Of a stretch of DNA of 64,000 nt, positions 11,603 through 24,343 are shown one piece after another. Under the pieces are notes generated by a model that worked only from the letters and a program-made list of their open reading frames with translations, was not told the DNA's origin and ran no database searches. Both the position numbers and the translations under genes were made by a program. Origin of the DNA: Erythroxylum novogranatense. Its lineage: Eukaryota; Streptophyta; Magnoliopsida; Malpighiales; Erythroxylaceae. The stretch lies in contig CM057228.1 in the NCBI GenBank assembly GCA_029891385.1, positions 34,351,023 to 34,415,022 of the forward strand, given 5' to 3'. Numbering within the stretch: the first letter of the stretch is position 1; each line of letters begins with the position of its first letter.

Positions 11603-12990
11603 ATGCATGGGTTAGCAAATTTTTGTATGCTGCATATTTTTATGTGATAGATATATATATAGTGTATGTTTTGCTCTTTTGGTTGTCCATAGATTCCAAA
11701 GTTACCTTGTAAGTTTTCTTCATTTGGTTTATAACAAGGAGGGTGGCCTATCATCTTCATGTTTCCTCCTTATTTTCATTTTTATGTTTTGTTTTATGAT
11801 GTAATGTACAAAATCATGTGATGATGAAGATAAAAAAGTCATGGATTGAAGAAATGAAGAGGTAAAGTTTTTGTTTTGATTATGGTGTCTTGACTAAATT
11901 TCAGTTTTTAGAAAACAAAAGTGCTAGAATTTTGTTTTAACAAAATTTTGATTGTATGAATATTTTTGTAACAAAGTTTTGGTTTTTACAAATCCTGGAA
12001 TTTTTATGTCATATACATAAGTTTCAGTTTTGGTGAAAAACAAGTGCAGTTTTTTGTTATTTTTTGGACAAAAATTCGGTTTTATGAAAATCAAATTTGT
12101 GTTGGAAAAGAAAAGCCATTACACACTTTCTACCAAATAGGTTGGGTCATGTGAGGAGTTCAAAGTGGAAGATTCAAGTCCAAGAAGAATTTTTTTGGCT
12201 TAAAAGCCTTGTAATTTTATTTATGTTTCTAGGATGGACAATCAAATGTGACTTTTTAGTTCATAAGATGAATGGATAAATGAATGTAAATAATATGTGA
12301 TATTTTGTGATTACATGCCATTTAGAAAATTGCCAACCTTTCATTATGTATGAGATATATAATGAAAAAATATAGGATGGATAATAAATTGCATCTAGAC
12401 ATGATGATATTTATTAAAACTTAATGCCCAAAAATATTGAATGGGAGAGGATGCTCATGTGAGAGTCCACGGTCTCCATATGATGGCCCATTTGCATGTG
12501 GTGAAGTGTTACTTCCCACCAGAAGGCATGAATCCTAGATCTTGCATGGTTTGGGTCTCTTTAAGGATAAGTTCACTCATTGGTAGCAAATGTGACTTCC
12601 CATCGAGGCATGGTTTGCAAGTACCCTTAACGGATGAATCAAATGGTTACACACTCAATATATTTTATCAATAACCTGCCCATCGTAGCTCTGTTAGTAA
12701 AAGTATGGACTAAATCATGGAATTTTTTAAAAGGTTAGGCATGAAGATGTTTAGTAGTTTTTTGAGTAGGAGGGTACCATTTTTGCTTTTAATGGATAAG
12801 ATGGCCCACCATCATTTAGTCCATTATAGATAAAAAAATAACCGTCGTATAAAGATTCAAATGTTTTTTAAAAGTTTGGTTAAATCTATCATCATACATT
12901 CATGCATCATGATTTTATACAAAGTTCCAATTTTGTTGACTAGTATGCTCATTTTTTAATAATTTGTTTTTCAGACATTATCACCAAAAA
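11603..12990 (+). other. Leader of old copia element 0, no gene seen
   Basis: This AT-rich stretch starts with the ATGCA duplication and joins the sequence left of 6814 when the nested element is removed. It lies between the primer-binding site at 6760 and the gag remnant at 12991. Short open frames here have no recognisable homology. I take it as untranslated leader plus decayed sequence. Confidence 0.5.
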
Positions 12991-13551
12991 ATGAATGCAC
13001 TCACTTTGCTCTTGACTAACAAAAAATTGGAAAATGGAGAGAATTTTAATGAATGGAGATCTAACCTTGACATTGTTCTTCAATATGAAAGAATTGCATG
13101 GGTATTAACTGAAAATGAGCCTGCGTTTCCGGGTGGAGATTCAACTCCTGAGCTAGTCTAACAATATGAGCGATAGTAGAATGCAGATAAAAATACTAAG
13201 TGCTATATTCTAGCTTCTGTCAGCGGCATGTTGCAAAAGCAATTTGCTTTTATGAAAACTATTAGTGCAATGGTCCATCACCTATATGAGATGTTTGGTG
13301 TGACGACCAAGTCTACAAGGGTTAAAGCTATCTAAACCTTTCATAATCTTAAACAAAAACCTGGTGAACCGGTGTGGGATTATATGCTTAAGGTAATCTT
13401 TGCGGTCATTGAGACGGAGATGCTTAGGGCGGACATGGATATGGAAGCGTAGATGATTATAATCATCAATAGCTTAAATTCTTCTTTTCAACAATTTAAG
13501 TTAGACTATGAGCTCAATAGCAAGGATTACACCATGAGTGAGTTGATGAAA
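12991..13551 (+). pseudogene. gag: Ty1/copia gag remnant (UBN2_2 type), five stops
   Basis: Starting at an ATG (Met-Asn-Ala-Leu) one frame reads as a typical copia gag N-terminal half. It has a Asn-Glu-Trp-Arg-Ser motif near residue 25, a region like Tyr-Glu-Met-Phe-Gly around residue 100, and Ser-Phe-Gln-Gln-Phe and Ser-Glu-Leu-Met near the end. The frame is kept throughout but broken by five stops (TAA or TAG); several are where relatives have Gln or Trp, which fits C-to-T decay on either strand. The homology stops abruptly at about 13551, where the 863-bp repeat begins; no pol follows. Confidence 0.75.
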
Positions 13552-13830
13552 CAAACTTCACATGACAAGCCTCCATTCAGCCTCAATTTTCCATATTTCA
13601 CCCACAAGACACCATTCAAGCTACACTTATTTTCAAGCCTCCATTTTTGACTAACCAAGCTACCTGCCAACATCACCAAGAAGCAATAATCGAAGCCACA
13701 CACCAACACCCAATAAGTCACTCACGGCAACTTCCATTCTTGTTTTCCTCTTCAAAAATGCAAGCCTTAATTCATTTTCAAAACGCTATACACGTCCCAG
13801 CAACTCCTCCATCAACCAACGCACCATAGC
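13552..13830 (+). repeat. 863-bp direct repeat, copy A, left part
   Basis: Begins CAAACTTCACATGACAAG exactly where gag homology ends and matches 24344-24622. It has no stable coding frame but is rich in AAGCCTCCA-like motifs. Interrupted at 13830 by the LARD insertion and resumed at 23587. Confidence 0.85.
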
Positions 13831-14337
13831 TGTAACATCCCGTTACTGTTAGCAAGGGTATTTTGGGTAATTGGGACGGACTGATAGGTTTCATTGCATT
13901 TACCGATTAAACATGTTACTGGCCTCTGATCATAGAGAAACAGGTTTCTTGCATATGCATTTATTCATAGGTACATGCATTCATGATTTTCCGGCATTTT
14001 ATTGTGAGTATGAATTGATTGGATTGCGAACTGGAAACTGACTGAACTTACTGGATTAGGATTGATTAATCGAGAATTGGGAGTAAGTGGGTTCGAATGA
14101 CTGATTTAGAATAGTCTAAGTGTAATTGATAATTGATAGTGGCTTATAGGAAATTTTCGGGAAATTCGGGAGAAAATGCCCGGATAGGAAATTTTGGAGT
14201 GATGATCGATTGATCAGATAATCTTGAAAGAATTGTCCAATGGCGATGGAAAAATTAGAGTTTTACTGTTAGGAATTAAAATGTTGAGCCATTGAAATTT
14301 AGAGACTGAAATTTGGACTGATTTGGAGACCTATGTC

Positions 14338-14346
14338 TATAAATAG
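14338..14346 (+). promoter_or_regulatory. TATA box of LARD 5' LTR
   Basis: TATAAATAG, conserved at 21316-21324 in the 3' LTR. It precedes a pyrimidine-rich stretch (TCTCCTTCTCTTCTC around 14390) of the type found at plant transcription starts. Confidence 0.6.
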
Positions 14347-14715
14347 GTAGGTTTGAGAAATTGGGAATTTTACCTAAGGCATTATCGCATTCTCCTTCTC
14401 TTCTCTACGGCGATCTCCGATTCCTTCCTTATTGGTGAGGATTCTTTGATCTTTTTTTATGGTTTTCTTCTCCTTATGCTAGCCTAACTGGTTTATTGTG
14501 ATTGATGAAGGTTGAGAAGGATTGAGAGTGGATTAATCGTTGATTTGAGAAAGTTTTAGGGTTACGGTGATTTGTGGTTTTGATCTTCGATTAGTAAGTT
14601 TTTAATGGCTTTAATGTTGTTATTACTGGTTGTTTGAGTGTTAATGGCATTTATTGGGTTAGATTGAGTACTTAGGGTGTTAAATGTTGAGTTTAAATAG
14701 CATAAATGGCGGAAA

Positions 14716-14945
14716 ATCGGATCGGAGAAGACGAAGTCGCCCGCACGTCGCAACGTCTGCAAGTGGCCTCGCCGCGACGAGCAATTGCATGCTCGCCGCG
14801 ACGAGCAAACCCAGGCGCCGCAGCGAGCGGATGATTGTCGCGCCGCGTCGAGGCGAAAGTGAACGTCGCGGTGAGCGTTATTCGCGCCGCGGCGAGCGAC
14901 CCGCATACGACGCAACGAGAGTCGCAAGGTCACGGCGAAGGGGCT
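14716..14945. repeat. CG-rich repeat block in LARD 5' LTR
   Basis: About 230 bp of strongly C+G-rich sequence with recurring GCCGCGACGAGC and GTCGCG motifs in an AT-rich surrounding. The same block is at 21694-21920 in the other LTR, with scattered base differences, many at CpG. Confidence 0.8.
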
Positions 14946-16612
14946 TTTCTGATTGGATTGAGTTTAGTCTATTGGGTATAACTTACGGTATAGACCTCCG
15001 ATTGAGGTGATTCCTGAATCGTTATGAACTAGAGAAAGAGGTCTACAATTGAGGATAATTATGGGAATTGGAATTTATTTAAATGGTATTGATTCATAGA
15101 GAATAAGGTCAATTATGGTTTATAGTGTGACCTAAGTATTGAATTGAGACAATTGGAATTTTAATTGGGATTTTCAGTAGAGGTTTTGACCCAATGGATA
15201 GGGAATTGTTATAGGGAGTATGAATTAAGGTAATTGAACTGAATTTTAGGATTTGATCAATTATTGCCGATCAATTGAGCGAAGAGTTGGAATGGGACAT
15301 AAGAGTTCAAAATTGGGTTTTAGCGCCGGGAAAATCGTGAACATGCATTGTACATAATTTCATAGAGACGTATGCATCACTGAATTGTTTAATTGAGCAT
15401 CTAGTAATGGGATTGTATTTTACTATTATAGAGGCGCCGTTGGATCGTCATTCCACAGACATTGCTGGAACTTTCAGGCAGTAGCTCGGAAGTAACAGGT
15501 GAGTAACCTAGTTGGTTTCTCAAATTCCTAACTGTCTAAATGCTCAACGTGAATTACTTGCCAAATGTGAAACTGTATGATTACTGAAATATACAAGATT
15601 GGATGGTATGCCTCTACTGTATTAGACTGTGAAATTTCATGATCACTTTCTCTTGTCTTGGATTGGATTCTTGTCTTTGGATGAATTCTTGTATGTTCTT
15701 GAGAAATACAATACTGGGCTTTTATAGCCATACACTGAATCACTGAATACTGAATTACTGAACACTACATTGCATGCATAAATGCATGATCATATAATGG
15801 AAATGTGACCCAAGTGCTATTATCACTGAAAAAGAGCCTCGAGCTCGAACATTTGTCTTGACCGCCTCGAGCCCGGGGAGAAATCACACGCGTCCCCATC
15901 GAATCTTGGTGAGCACTTGGGCACAATACTGAATAACTGGAAAAGAGTCACATATGCATTGTATACACCTGAATGATTGTTGTATGACACTGAACTGCGT
16001 GATGCCATGATTTACTGTAAATTGTGATGTGAACTGTTTTATGCTATTGTAAATTATTCTTGATCATCGTAAACTGTTATAGACTCTTGTGAAATTGTTA
16101 TATAATCATTTAATTGAATATTATTGTGCGTCTTGCTGTACGCAATTTGCGTAATGCATGATTTGAGTGAACCATCGATGATGGTTTCTCACTGAGTTCG
16201 CAAACTCACCCAACATTGCAATTATTTTTCAGGATTTGGCTAGTACCCCGTTAGACAAACGGGAGTATGATTTCAGCAAGCAAGTCAGAGTTCAGGTCGG
16301 GATCAGTCTCATGTCTGCACTTGATTCTTTTTTATTTATAAATTGTACTGTTATTTTAGAGGGCCCCAACTGATTAATATTGTATTGTGAATTGATTATT
16401 GAAATAGTGTTTGATTTAAAATGTTTTCATATCGCGGGCCCCAAATTGTTTATTGATTTCTGCGCACTCGAGTGTTTTCTAAAAGAAAAAGATGTCAAAA
16501 TGAGTTTTAAAACTGCATGGTCTGCTCTAGCATACCACCCTCGTGGGTCACGGGCTCGGATATCACCATCGATATCGGTTTCGGGTCTGGCGGGAGTGGG
16601 GTGCTATATTTG

Positions 16613-16625
16613 TGGTATCAGAGCC
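16613..16625 (+). other. Primer-binding site of the LARD element
   Basis: TGGTATCAGAGCC, four bases after the 5' LTR, complementary to initiator methionine tRNA. Confidence 0.9.
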
Positions 16626-19600
16626 CAGATGTACAATCTTACATGGGCATTCTGAGAAAAATGTGTCGAGTACATGCATTTAAGTCATGTCACGGCAAAC
16701 AGTGACAACTGATCCCCAGTCTAGTATATGAGTCACATGCATGAGTGTGTCTTAGTCGTTCAAGCGGTTAAAATAGTGAAGAAAATGATAATGTGTGAGA
16801 ATGTGATAAAAAGGAAGATTAGTGTACTGGTACCGGCAGATTTATTGTGAGATACAATATTAGAGTTATATGGGTATAGCGGATTGGAATGAAGTGATAG
16901 TTGTGCATTGATAGAGGAAAATAGAAATATGGTAGAAATGGAAAGAGTTCAAGTGTATAAAGTGGATGAAAATAAAGTGTTTCATGATATAGATAAGTTA
17001 CAATTGAGAATGATTGCCGTGACAAGAGTTATGAATAATGATTTATGACTGTGAATCGATTATGTTAGTGAGAAATCAAGAATGATTTCATATCTGTGAT
17101 ATTGATTTGAGTGCGGAAATATATGGGTATAATGCAATAATGAAAAGATTGAAATGTAAGACAATGAAATTGGTAGATGAAAAAGGTGTTCGGGTTTAAT
17201 TGATTTGTCTAAGTAAATGCACACCCGATTATGGGAGCCCCATGGCAAGTGGAAATATTAAGCTTAATTGTCTCATAATTGTGGAGATGGCATGGGAAGC
17301 AGTTAGTGAGTTAAGAGATGATCGTATTGTTTAAAATTTTGTATGGGTTGGAATAAGAAATGAAAGTACTTATAATGATCAATTGTGAATGAATGGAAAT
17401 TGTATATGATCCTCATGAGCGAGGGCGGTGTAGACAGGAAGGTTCTTTGAGTTTAGATTAGATTGTCCTTTGTAAGTGTACATTTGATAGTGGAATCACC
17501 ATCATGGGTGAAATGATTAAGCATAAATGAATAATATACGTGAATATGATATAGGAGGTAATCAGGGGCCTATTAAATAAGTTTCGATCATAGTTCTGGT
17601 AGCCCCAAGTTCAAGATGAGTTAGAGTAAGGCATGAGAATACTTGTAATGATCAATTGAGAAAGAAGTGAGACTATTAATGATGTTAGCATCGGTATTGA
17701 GCTTGCGAGAATAAAAGAGGGTCATGAATTCAACAAAGCCCCCATGATCGAGAACTGGTACCAAAAAGAGAAAGGTTATCTAGAATTAAATGAGATTAAG
17801 GTGTCTTTAGTAGTATGTGCTATGAATGGGTAAATTGATTTGAATACATTACCAGATAAGATGTGATGATTATAGCGATGTATGTCAAGATATTAGAGTA
17901 AATGAAATTGTCTAAGTGCCCTGCAGAGCCTCATTATAAGGGATGTTCTGATTTTGTAAGGTATGGCATGAATTGCTCTTATTGGGATATTATGCATAGT
18001 TGAAATTGATTTTTCTCGAGGTATTATGAGTGACTGATATTTATATAGTGATGAAAAATAGTTGACTAATAAAGTTCTATGAACAGTATTTATGATTGAT
18101 AAGGTTTAGTTGATCTGATGAATTGATTTGAGAGTAACCGTCGAAGAGATAAATTTGAAATGAAGTACAGAGATAAATTATGTTACTGAAAAGTGTACAT
18201 TACGTCAATGGGATGATTCTGATTATGTAAGAGAATTACTGAATATCAAGGAAATATTAATTGCGAATATGAGGAGAGTATATGTTCGAGTATATTTTAT
18301 GAAATTGTGTTCTGAAAGTACAAAACTTGATATGATGAATGTGTTGCCAACCCCGTTGGTAATGATGGAAATAAATCAGATTATGTGGAGAAATTAGGGT
18401 AAAGGAACATGTGTCAAAATGTGTTACGGTGAAACTGAGAAAATTATAAGAAAATTTCTCCTCATTAGAGATAATCGACATTGAGAGAAATATATGAATT
18501 GATTATGGGTATAAGGAATTTAGTGTACTACTGAAAAGTAAAGTGTCTCAATTGTATTTAAATTGGAAAGCGACTATGAGCATCGATGATTGATTAAATG
18601 CATTTGAAAAGTGAATAAGATAAGTTGGCATAGTTGAGGAAATTGGTTATTATGTAAATTTCATAAGAGTGAATCTAAATCTGATTGAATGAATAGTGGA
18701 AGAATTAGTACGAGTATGGCATAAGGAGACTAAATGATGATAGAGGTGTTGATAAAATGTGAAATTACAAGGAATATTGTATTCAGGAATTGGAGTTATT
18801 TAGAACTGACTGAATGTTGGATACGTCCAAAAAGTGTCAAAGATTTTCTGGCTTTAGTTTCGAAAAAAAAACGTTTGAGGAAAAATGTGTGAATAGTATG
18901 GCTGATGATCATAAGAGAGACATTTGGAGAAATGTTCAGCCCAAGTATTGATCGTGTCGCTTTAAATTGGAAATTTTGCAATATTTACTGAAGTGTCCCA
19001 ATAAAGGTTATGATGTGATCTATTGAAAATTTTATAAAGTTATTTTATGCACCTTGGGACAAATATAATTCTATGGGCAATATTATGATTGATGATTTGA
19101 ATTATGTTATACTGAGTGTGGCTTAAAAAGCTTGGAGACATTAATCGTACATAAATAGTTTGGAGATGTCTATGAATATGCAAATTGATAACGATTGAGT
19201 TATTTCGTATATTTGAATGATTTAAAAAAAGGATTAAGCAGCCGATTCTTCAAACTAAGTTAATGGTGCAATTCAATGGATTGAACAGAAAAAAAAAATT
19301 CAATGGCAGAAGACCAAAATTTGGGCAATAAGGTTATCAAATCTAGTGTATTATTAAGTGTTAATAGTTGAGATGTCAAAAAGGGGCAAAAGAAAGTATT
19401 ATTTGTGCATCAAATCGGATTGGCAAAACCCGAAGTGAGGATGTAGAAATTGTAAACCGTATCGAGGAATCGAAAATAACTCCCTTGTTGAGGAAAGTGA
19501 TATGTATAGTCAATTAAGAGGTAGGCGTGATATCCTATCGAAGTTTTATGCTATAGTAAGAGTTCAAAGAAAGAGAAATTGGTAATTTAGAGAGAAAATC

Positions 19601-20796
19601 TGAAAGATTGTATGTGTGACTGATTACATGTGTGAATAATCAACGGACTTGACTGTTGGAACCTAAGTCAAACTGGTATTGTGAAGTTTTTAGGGACATG
19701 AAATTGACGTATAGTTCAGACTGATTGAGAACATAACAATTGTTGTATGGGTAATACCAATGGAACAGTGTTGATGAGTAAAATGAATTTGTAATGGGGA
19801 TTACGAAAATCCAAGTAAAAGAGTAATGATTTGAATAGATCGAGGCTATTAGAATCCTATGAGATTAGTGTTTTAATTCTAAGGGATGTGATCGATAAAT
19901 GACAAATGAAATGCTCAAGTGTCTTGCCTCACCAAAATGTATAGATGGAGACAAGGTAAGTAGGAAACTAAATTAGCGGTGAAATGACCTCTATGTGATA
20001 TGTTTGATTATGATAAATTGGATTGGTTGCAATGTGATTTTGTGATTGTATGATATTGTGTATACTTTGATAAATGGGTTTTAGTGACAATGTGAATTGT
20101 GATACATTGAGCATGTGCATTATATATATGTATATGACTGAATGTGGGCGAGAAAAGGTGAAACGCATGTAAAATTGTGATAACGAATTCCATAATTGGT
20201 TAATAAATAATAGTCGTGACTGGAGCTGCTCCTGATGCTCTCCTATCCCTAATGCGAGCGGGCAGTAGTGTATACTCAGAGGGCTCTCCTACTTGCCTAA
20301 AATGCGATTACTGTTACTGAACCAAGCCTTGAGCTCGAGGGGAGTCAATGCATACCCAGAGCGCTCTCCTACTCCCTAAGTGTGTCTGAATTTTGTTACT
20401 GTTAAGCGCTTAGTCACAACTCAGAAAGGAAGGGGTGATAATGGGGAAAAGTTCATGAATGCGACTCTTATGTGTGAATGTGGGAAAACGGTGTTAATAC
20501 TATTTATGCGTCTGATAAGCGTTATATAGTGATATTGAATGTGAAAAATTGTCAATGCATGAGATAATTTGGATTGTGGTGTGATTAGATCGGTAAGACA
20601 GTTAAAACCTAAAAGATGATTCGGATCCAAAATGTTATATAGACAGGATTAGGAAATATTGTTAGAATCCGATATAAGTGCTATTGATAATTGAAAGTGA
20701 TGAATTGAAAATGAAAATCGGAAAGGCAATGATCAAAAAGACTCCCTTGCCTTCTTGATTAATCGTATATGAAATTTTGAGGACGAAATTTTTATT

Positions 20797-20809
20797 AGGA
20801 GGGGTGAAT
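20797..20809 (+). other. Polypurine tract of the LARD element
   Basis: AGGAGGGGTGAAT directly before the 3' LTR TGTAACATCC; preceded by GGACGAAATT, a signature common next to the 3' LTR of plant Ty3/gypsy elements. Confidence 0.85.
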
Positions 20810-23581
20810 TGTAACATCCCGTTACTGTTAGCAAGGGTATTTTGGGTAATTGGGACGGACTGATAGGTTTCATTGCATTTACCGATTAAACATATTCTTG
20901 GCCTCGATCATAGAAAACAGGTTTCTTGCATATGCATTTATTCATAGGTACATGCATTCATGATTTTCCGGCATTTTATTGTGAGTATGAATTGATTGGA
21001 TTGCGAACTGGAAACTGACTGAACTGAATGGATTAGGATTGATTAATCGAGAATTGGGAGTAAGTGGGTTCGAATGACTGATTTAGAATAGTCTAAGTGT
21101 AATTGATAATTGATAGTGGGTTATAGGAAATTTTCGGGAAATTCGGGAGAAAATGCCCGGATCGGAAATTTTGGAGTGACAGATCGATTGACTGTATAGT
21201 ACTGAAAGAATTGTCCAATGGCGATGGAAAAATTAGAGTTTTACTGTTAGGAATTAAAATGTTGAGCCATTGAAATTTAGAAACTGAAAATTGGACTGAT
21301 TTGGAAACCTATGTCTATAAATAGGTAGGTTTGAGAAATTGGGAATTTTACCTAAGGCATTATCGCATTCTCCTTCTCTTCTCTACGGCGATCTCCGATT
21401 CCTTCCTCATTGGTGAGGATTCTTTGATCTTTCTTTATGGTTTTCTTTTCCTTATGCTAGCCTAACAGGTTTATTGTGATTGATGAAGGTTGAGAAGGAT
21501 TGAGAGTGGATTAATCGTTGATTTGAGAAAGTTTTAGGGTTACGGTGATTTGTGGTTTTGATCTTCGATTAGTAAGTTTTTAATGGCTTTAATGTTGTTA
21601 TTACTGGTTGTTTGAGTGTTAATGGCATTTATTGGGTTAGATTGAGTAGTTAGGGTGTTAAATGTTGAGTTTAAATAGCATAAATGGCAGAAAATCGGAT
21701 CGGAGAAGACGAAGTCGCCCGCACGTCGCGACATCTGCAGGTGGCCTCGCCGCGACGAGCAATTGCATGCTCGCCGCGATGAGCGAACCCAGGCGCCGCA
21801 GCGAGCGGATGATTGTCGCGCCGCGTCGAGGAAAAAGTGAATGTCGCGGAGAGCGTCATTCACGCCGCGGCGAGCGACCTGCATACGACGCGACGAGAGT
21901 CGCAAGGTCGCGACGAAGGGGCTTTTCTGATTGGATTGAGTTTAGTCTATTGGGTATAACTTACGGTATAGACCTCTGATTGAGGTGATTCCTGAATCGT
22001 TATGAACTAGAGAAAGAGGTCTACAATTGAGGATAATTATGGGAATTGGAATTTATTTAAATGGTATTGATTCATAGAGAATAAGGTCAATTATGGTTCA
22101 TAGTGTGACCTACGTATTGAATTGAGACAATTGGAATTTTAATTGGGATTTTCAATAGTGGTTTTGACCCAATGGATAGGGAATTGCTATAGGGAGTATG
22201 AATTGAGGTAATTGAACTGAATTTTAGGATTTGATCAATTATTGTCGATCAATTGAGCGAAGAGTTGGAATGGGACATAAGAGTTCAAAATTGGGTTTTA
22301 GCGCCGGGAAAATCGTGAACATGCATTGTACATAATTTCATAGAGATGTATGCATCACTGAATTGTTTAATTGAGCATCTAGTAATGGGACTGTATTTTA
22401 CTGTTATAGAGGCGCCGTTGGATCGTCATTCCACAGACATTGCTGGAACTTCCAGGCAGTAGCTCGGAAGTAACAGGTGAGTAACCTAGTTGGTTTCTCA
22501 AATTCCTGACTGTCTAAATACTCAACGTGAATTACTTGCCAAATGTGAAACTGTATGATTACTGAAATATACAAGATTGGATGGTATGTCTCTACTGTAT
22601 TAGACTGTGAAATTTTATGATCACTTTCTCTTGTCTTCGATTGGATTCTCAGATCGACTGAATTCTCAGTATTATTGAAATACAATCTTGGGCTTTTATA
22701 GCCATACACCGAATCATCAATCTTGAATTACTGAACACTGCATTGCATGCATAAATGCATGATCGATAATGGAAATGTGACCCAAGTGCTATTATCATTT
22801 GAAAAGAGCCTCGAGCTCGAACATCAGATCTTGGCCTCGAGCCTCGAGGGGAGAAATCTGACGACGCGTCCCCATCGAATCTTGATGAGCACTTGGGCAA
22901 TCTTGAATAAGCGGAAAAGAGTCACATATGCATTGTATACACATGAATGATTGTTGTATGACACCGAATCTGCGTGATGCCATGATTTCTTCAGAATTGT
23001 GATGTGAACTGTTTTATGCTATTGTAAATTGTTACCGACATCAGAAATCGTTATAGACTCATCGTGAAATTGTTATATAATATCATTAATTGAATATTAT
23101 TGTCGTGCGTCAGACGCAATTTGCGTAATGCATGATTTAGTGAACCATCGATGATGGTTTCTCACTGAGTTCGCAAACTCACCCAACATTGCAATTATTT
23201 TTCAGGATTTGGCTAGTACCCCGTTAGACAAACAGGAGTATGATTTCAGCAAGCAAGTCAGAGTTCAGGTCGGGATCAGTCTCATGTCTGCACTTGATTC
23301 TTTTTTATTTATGAATTGTACTGTTATTTTAGAGGGCCCCAACTGATTAATATTGTATTGTGAATTGATTATTGAAATAGTGTTTGATTTAAAATGTTTT
23401 CATATCGCGGGCCCCAAATTGTTTATTGATTTCTGCGCACTCAAGTGTTTCCCAAAAGAAAAAGATGTCAAAATGAGTTTTAAAATTGCATGGTCTGCTC
23501 TAGCATACCACCTTCGCAAGTCACGGGCTCGGATATCACCATCGATATCGGGTTCGGGTCTGGCGAGAGTGGGGTGCTACA
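20810..23581 (+). repeat. 3' LTR of the LARD element
   Basis: 2772 bp, closely similar to 13831-16608, with TATA box 21316-21324 and CG-rich block 21694-21920. Differences include short indels around 22640-23120 where this copy has several changes such as ATC where the left copy has CTG. Confidence 0.9.
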
Positions 23582-23586
23582 ATAGC

Positions 23587-24170
23587 CTCCATTTTTTCAC
23601 CAGCCCACACACCAACATACAAGCCTTCATTCATCTTTCCAGCAGCTCCAATCCTTATCAAGCTGAATCCAAGAGTCTCTAGACTTGAAGGATGCAACCA
23701 CGAGTCTTCACCAACGTTCCAGCCTTCATTCGCCCAACAACGCAGCTTCCATTCATCGCCAAAGAAGCAACCACGCAAGGAGAGGGGAGAGCTCATTTTA
23801 TTTTGCTGCATATTTAGAGCTTTGTTCTTTATTTTTATATTGATTCGATCATGAGTTTATTTAAGCTGTATGTTTGTGGATTGTTTGGCATGATGATTTG
23901 TGGCTAAAACTTTAATTTCTCTTAGGGATTTGCTATTTTTAATGATGCTTTAATATTAAATTTCGCTATAATCCATGCCTGAATATTCATATGCTTCTTG
24001 ATTTTTCTTTGGATTTATTTCTTATTCCTTTGGACTATTGGAAAATGTCTTGGTATAAATTATCCTTTGGGAGAAGGGAGTTTTTGTTAGAAGATTAAGT
24101 CGAAATTGGCCTTAAAAACACATTCCAACCAGCCCATGTAGCCTCCATCCTTGACTTTCCACTCACCAAC
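23587..24170 (+). repeat. 863-bp direct repeat, copy A, right part
   Basis: Continues the unit broken at 13830 and matches 24623-25207 closely. Joined with 13552-13830 (without the ATAGC duplication) it restores the same unit as copy B, so copy B shows the empty insertion site. Confidence 0.85.
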
Positions 24171-24343
24171 CGCAACTTTCGTGGAAAAGTTCAAGCCAAT
24201 TCTTTCACTCTTCACGCAAGCAATCCATGCACAAGAGACAAAGCCTTAGCACTTCTCCAGTCAAGCCTCCATTTCTCCACCAACACAGCCAAGGACTGCA
24301 GGCTCCACACCTCCACTTTTCAGCTCACATTCCCTTCAGCCAC
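24171..24343 (+). other. 173-bp spacer between the two 863-bp repeats
   Basis: Not repeated elsewhere in the window, but of similar character: several AAGCCTCCA and CACCAAC motifs. No gene. It shows that copies A and B are not strictly back to back. Confidence 0.6.

Larger units (their letters stand above)
13831..16608 (+). repeat. 5' LTR of the LARD element
   Basis: 2778 bp. A TATA box TATAAATAG lies at 14338-14346, so transcription probably starts about 30 bp downstream. A CG-rich block at 14716-14945 with repeats of the kind TCGCCGCGACGAGC is therefore in the transcribed R/U5 part. The open frames of just over 100 codons in that block (both strands, both LTRs) come from its base composition. 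Confidence 0.9.
16609..20809 (+). other. Coding-free interior of the LARD element, 4.2 kb
   Basis: A primer-binding site TGGTATCAGAGCC (16613-16625) starts the interior and a purine tract AGGAGGGG (20797-20804) ends it, preceded by GAGGACGAAATTT. In between there is AT-rich sequence with no open frame longer than about 75 codons and no motif of gag, protease, reverse transcriptase, RNase H or integrase in any frame I scanned. A locally richer patch at about 20220-20420 has repeated GCTCTCCTA-type motifs. It may act only as packaging and priming sequence. Confidence 0.75.
13831..23581 (+). mobile_element. LARD-type LTR retrotransposon, 9751 bp, no coding capacity
   Basis: Long LTRs of 2778 bp (13831-16608) and 2772 bp (20810-23581) start TGTAACATCC and end GTGCTACA (GTGCTATA on the left copy). 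The 5-bp duplication ATAGC flanks it (13826-13830, 23582-23586). A methionine-tRNA primer-binding site and a polypurine tract are in place, yet the 4.2-kb interior has no open frame or domain I recognise. This matches large retrotransposon derivatives, which rely on proteins of autonomous Ty3/gypsy relatives; the Ty3 assignment comes from the GGACGAAATTTT motif just before the polypurine tract. Confidence 0.9.

Noticed and set aside
14562..15010. Open frames of 108 and 123 codons on opposite strands, repeated at 21540-21979
   Set aside because: They fall in the CG-rich block of the LARD LTRs; Arg and Ser-rich composition on both strands reflects base composition, and the frames differ between LTR copies.
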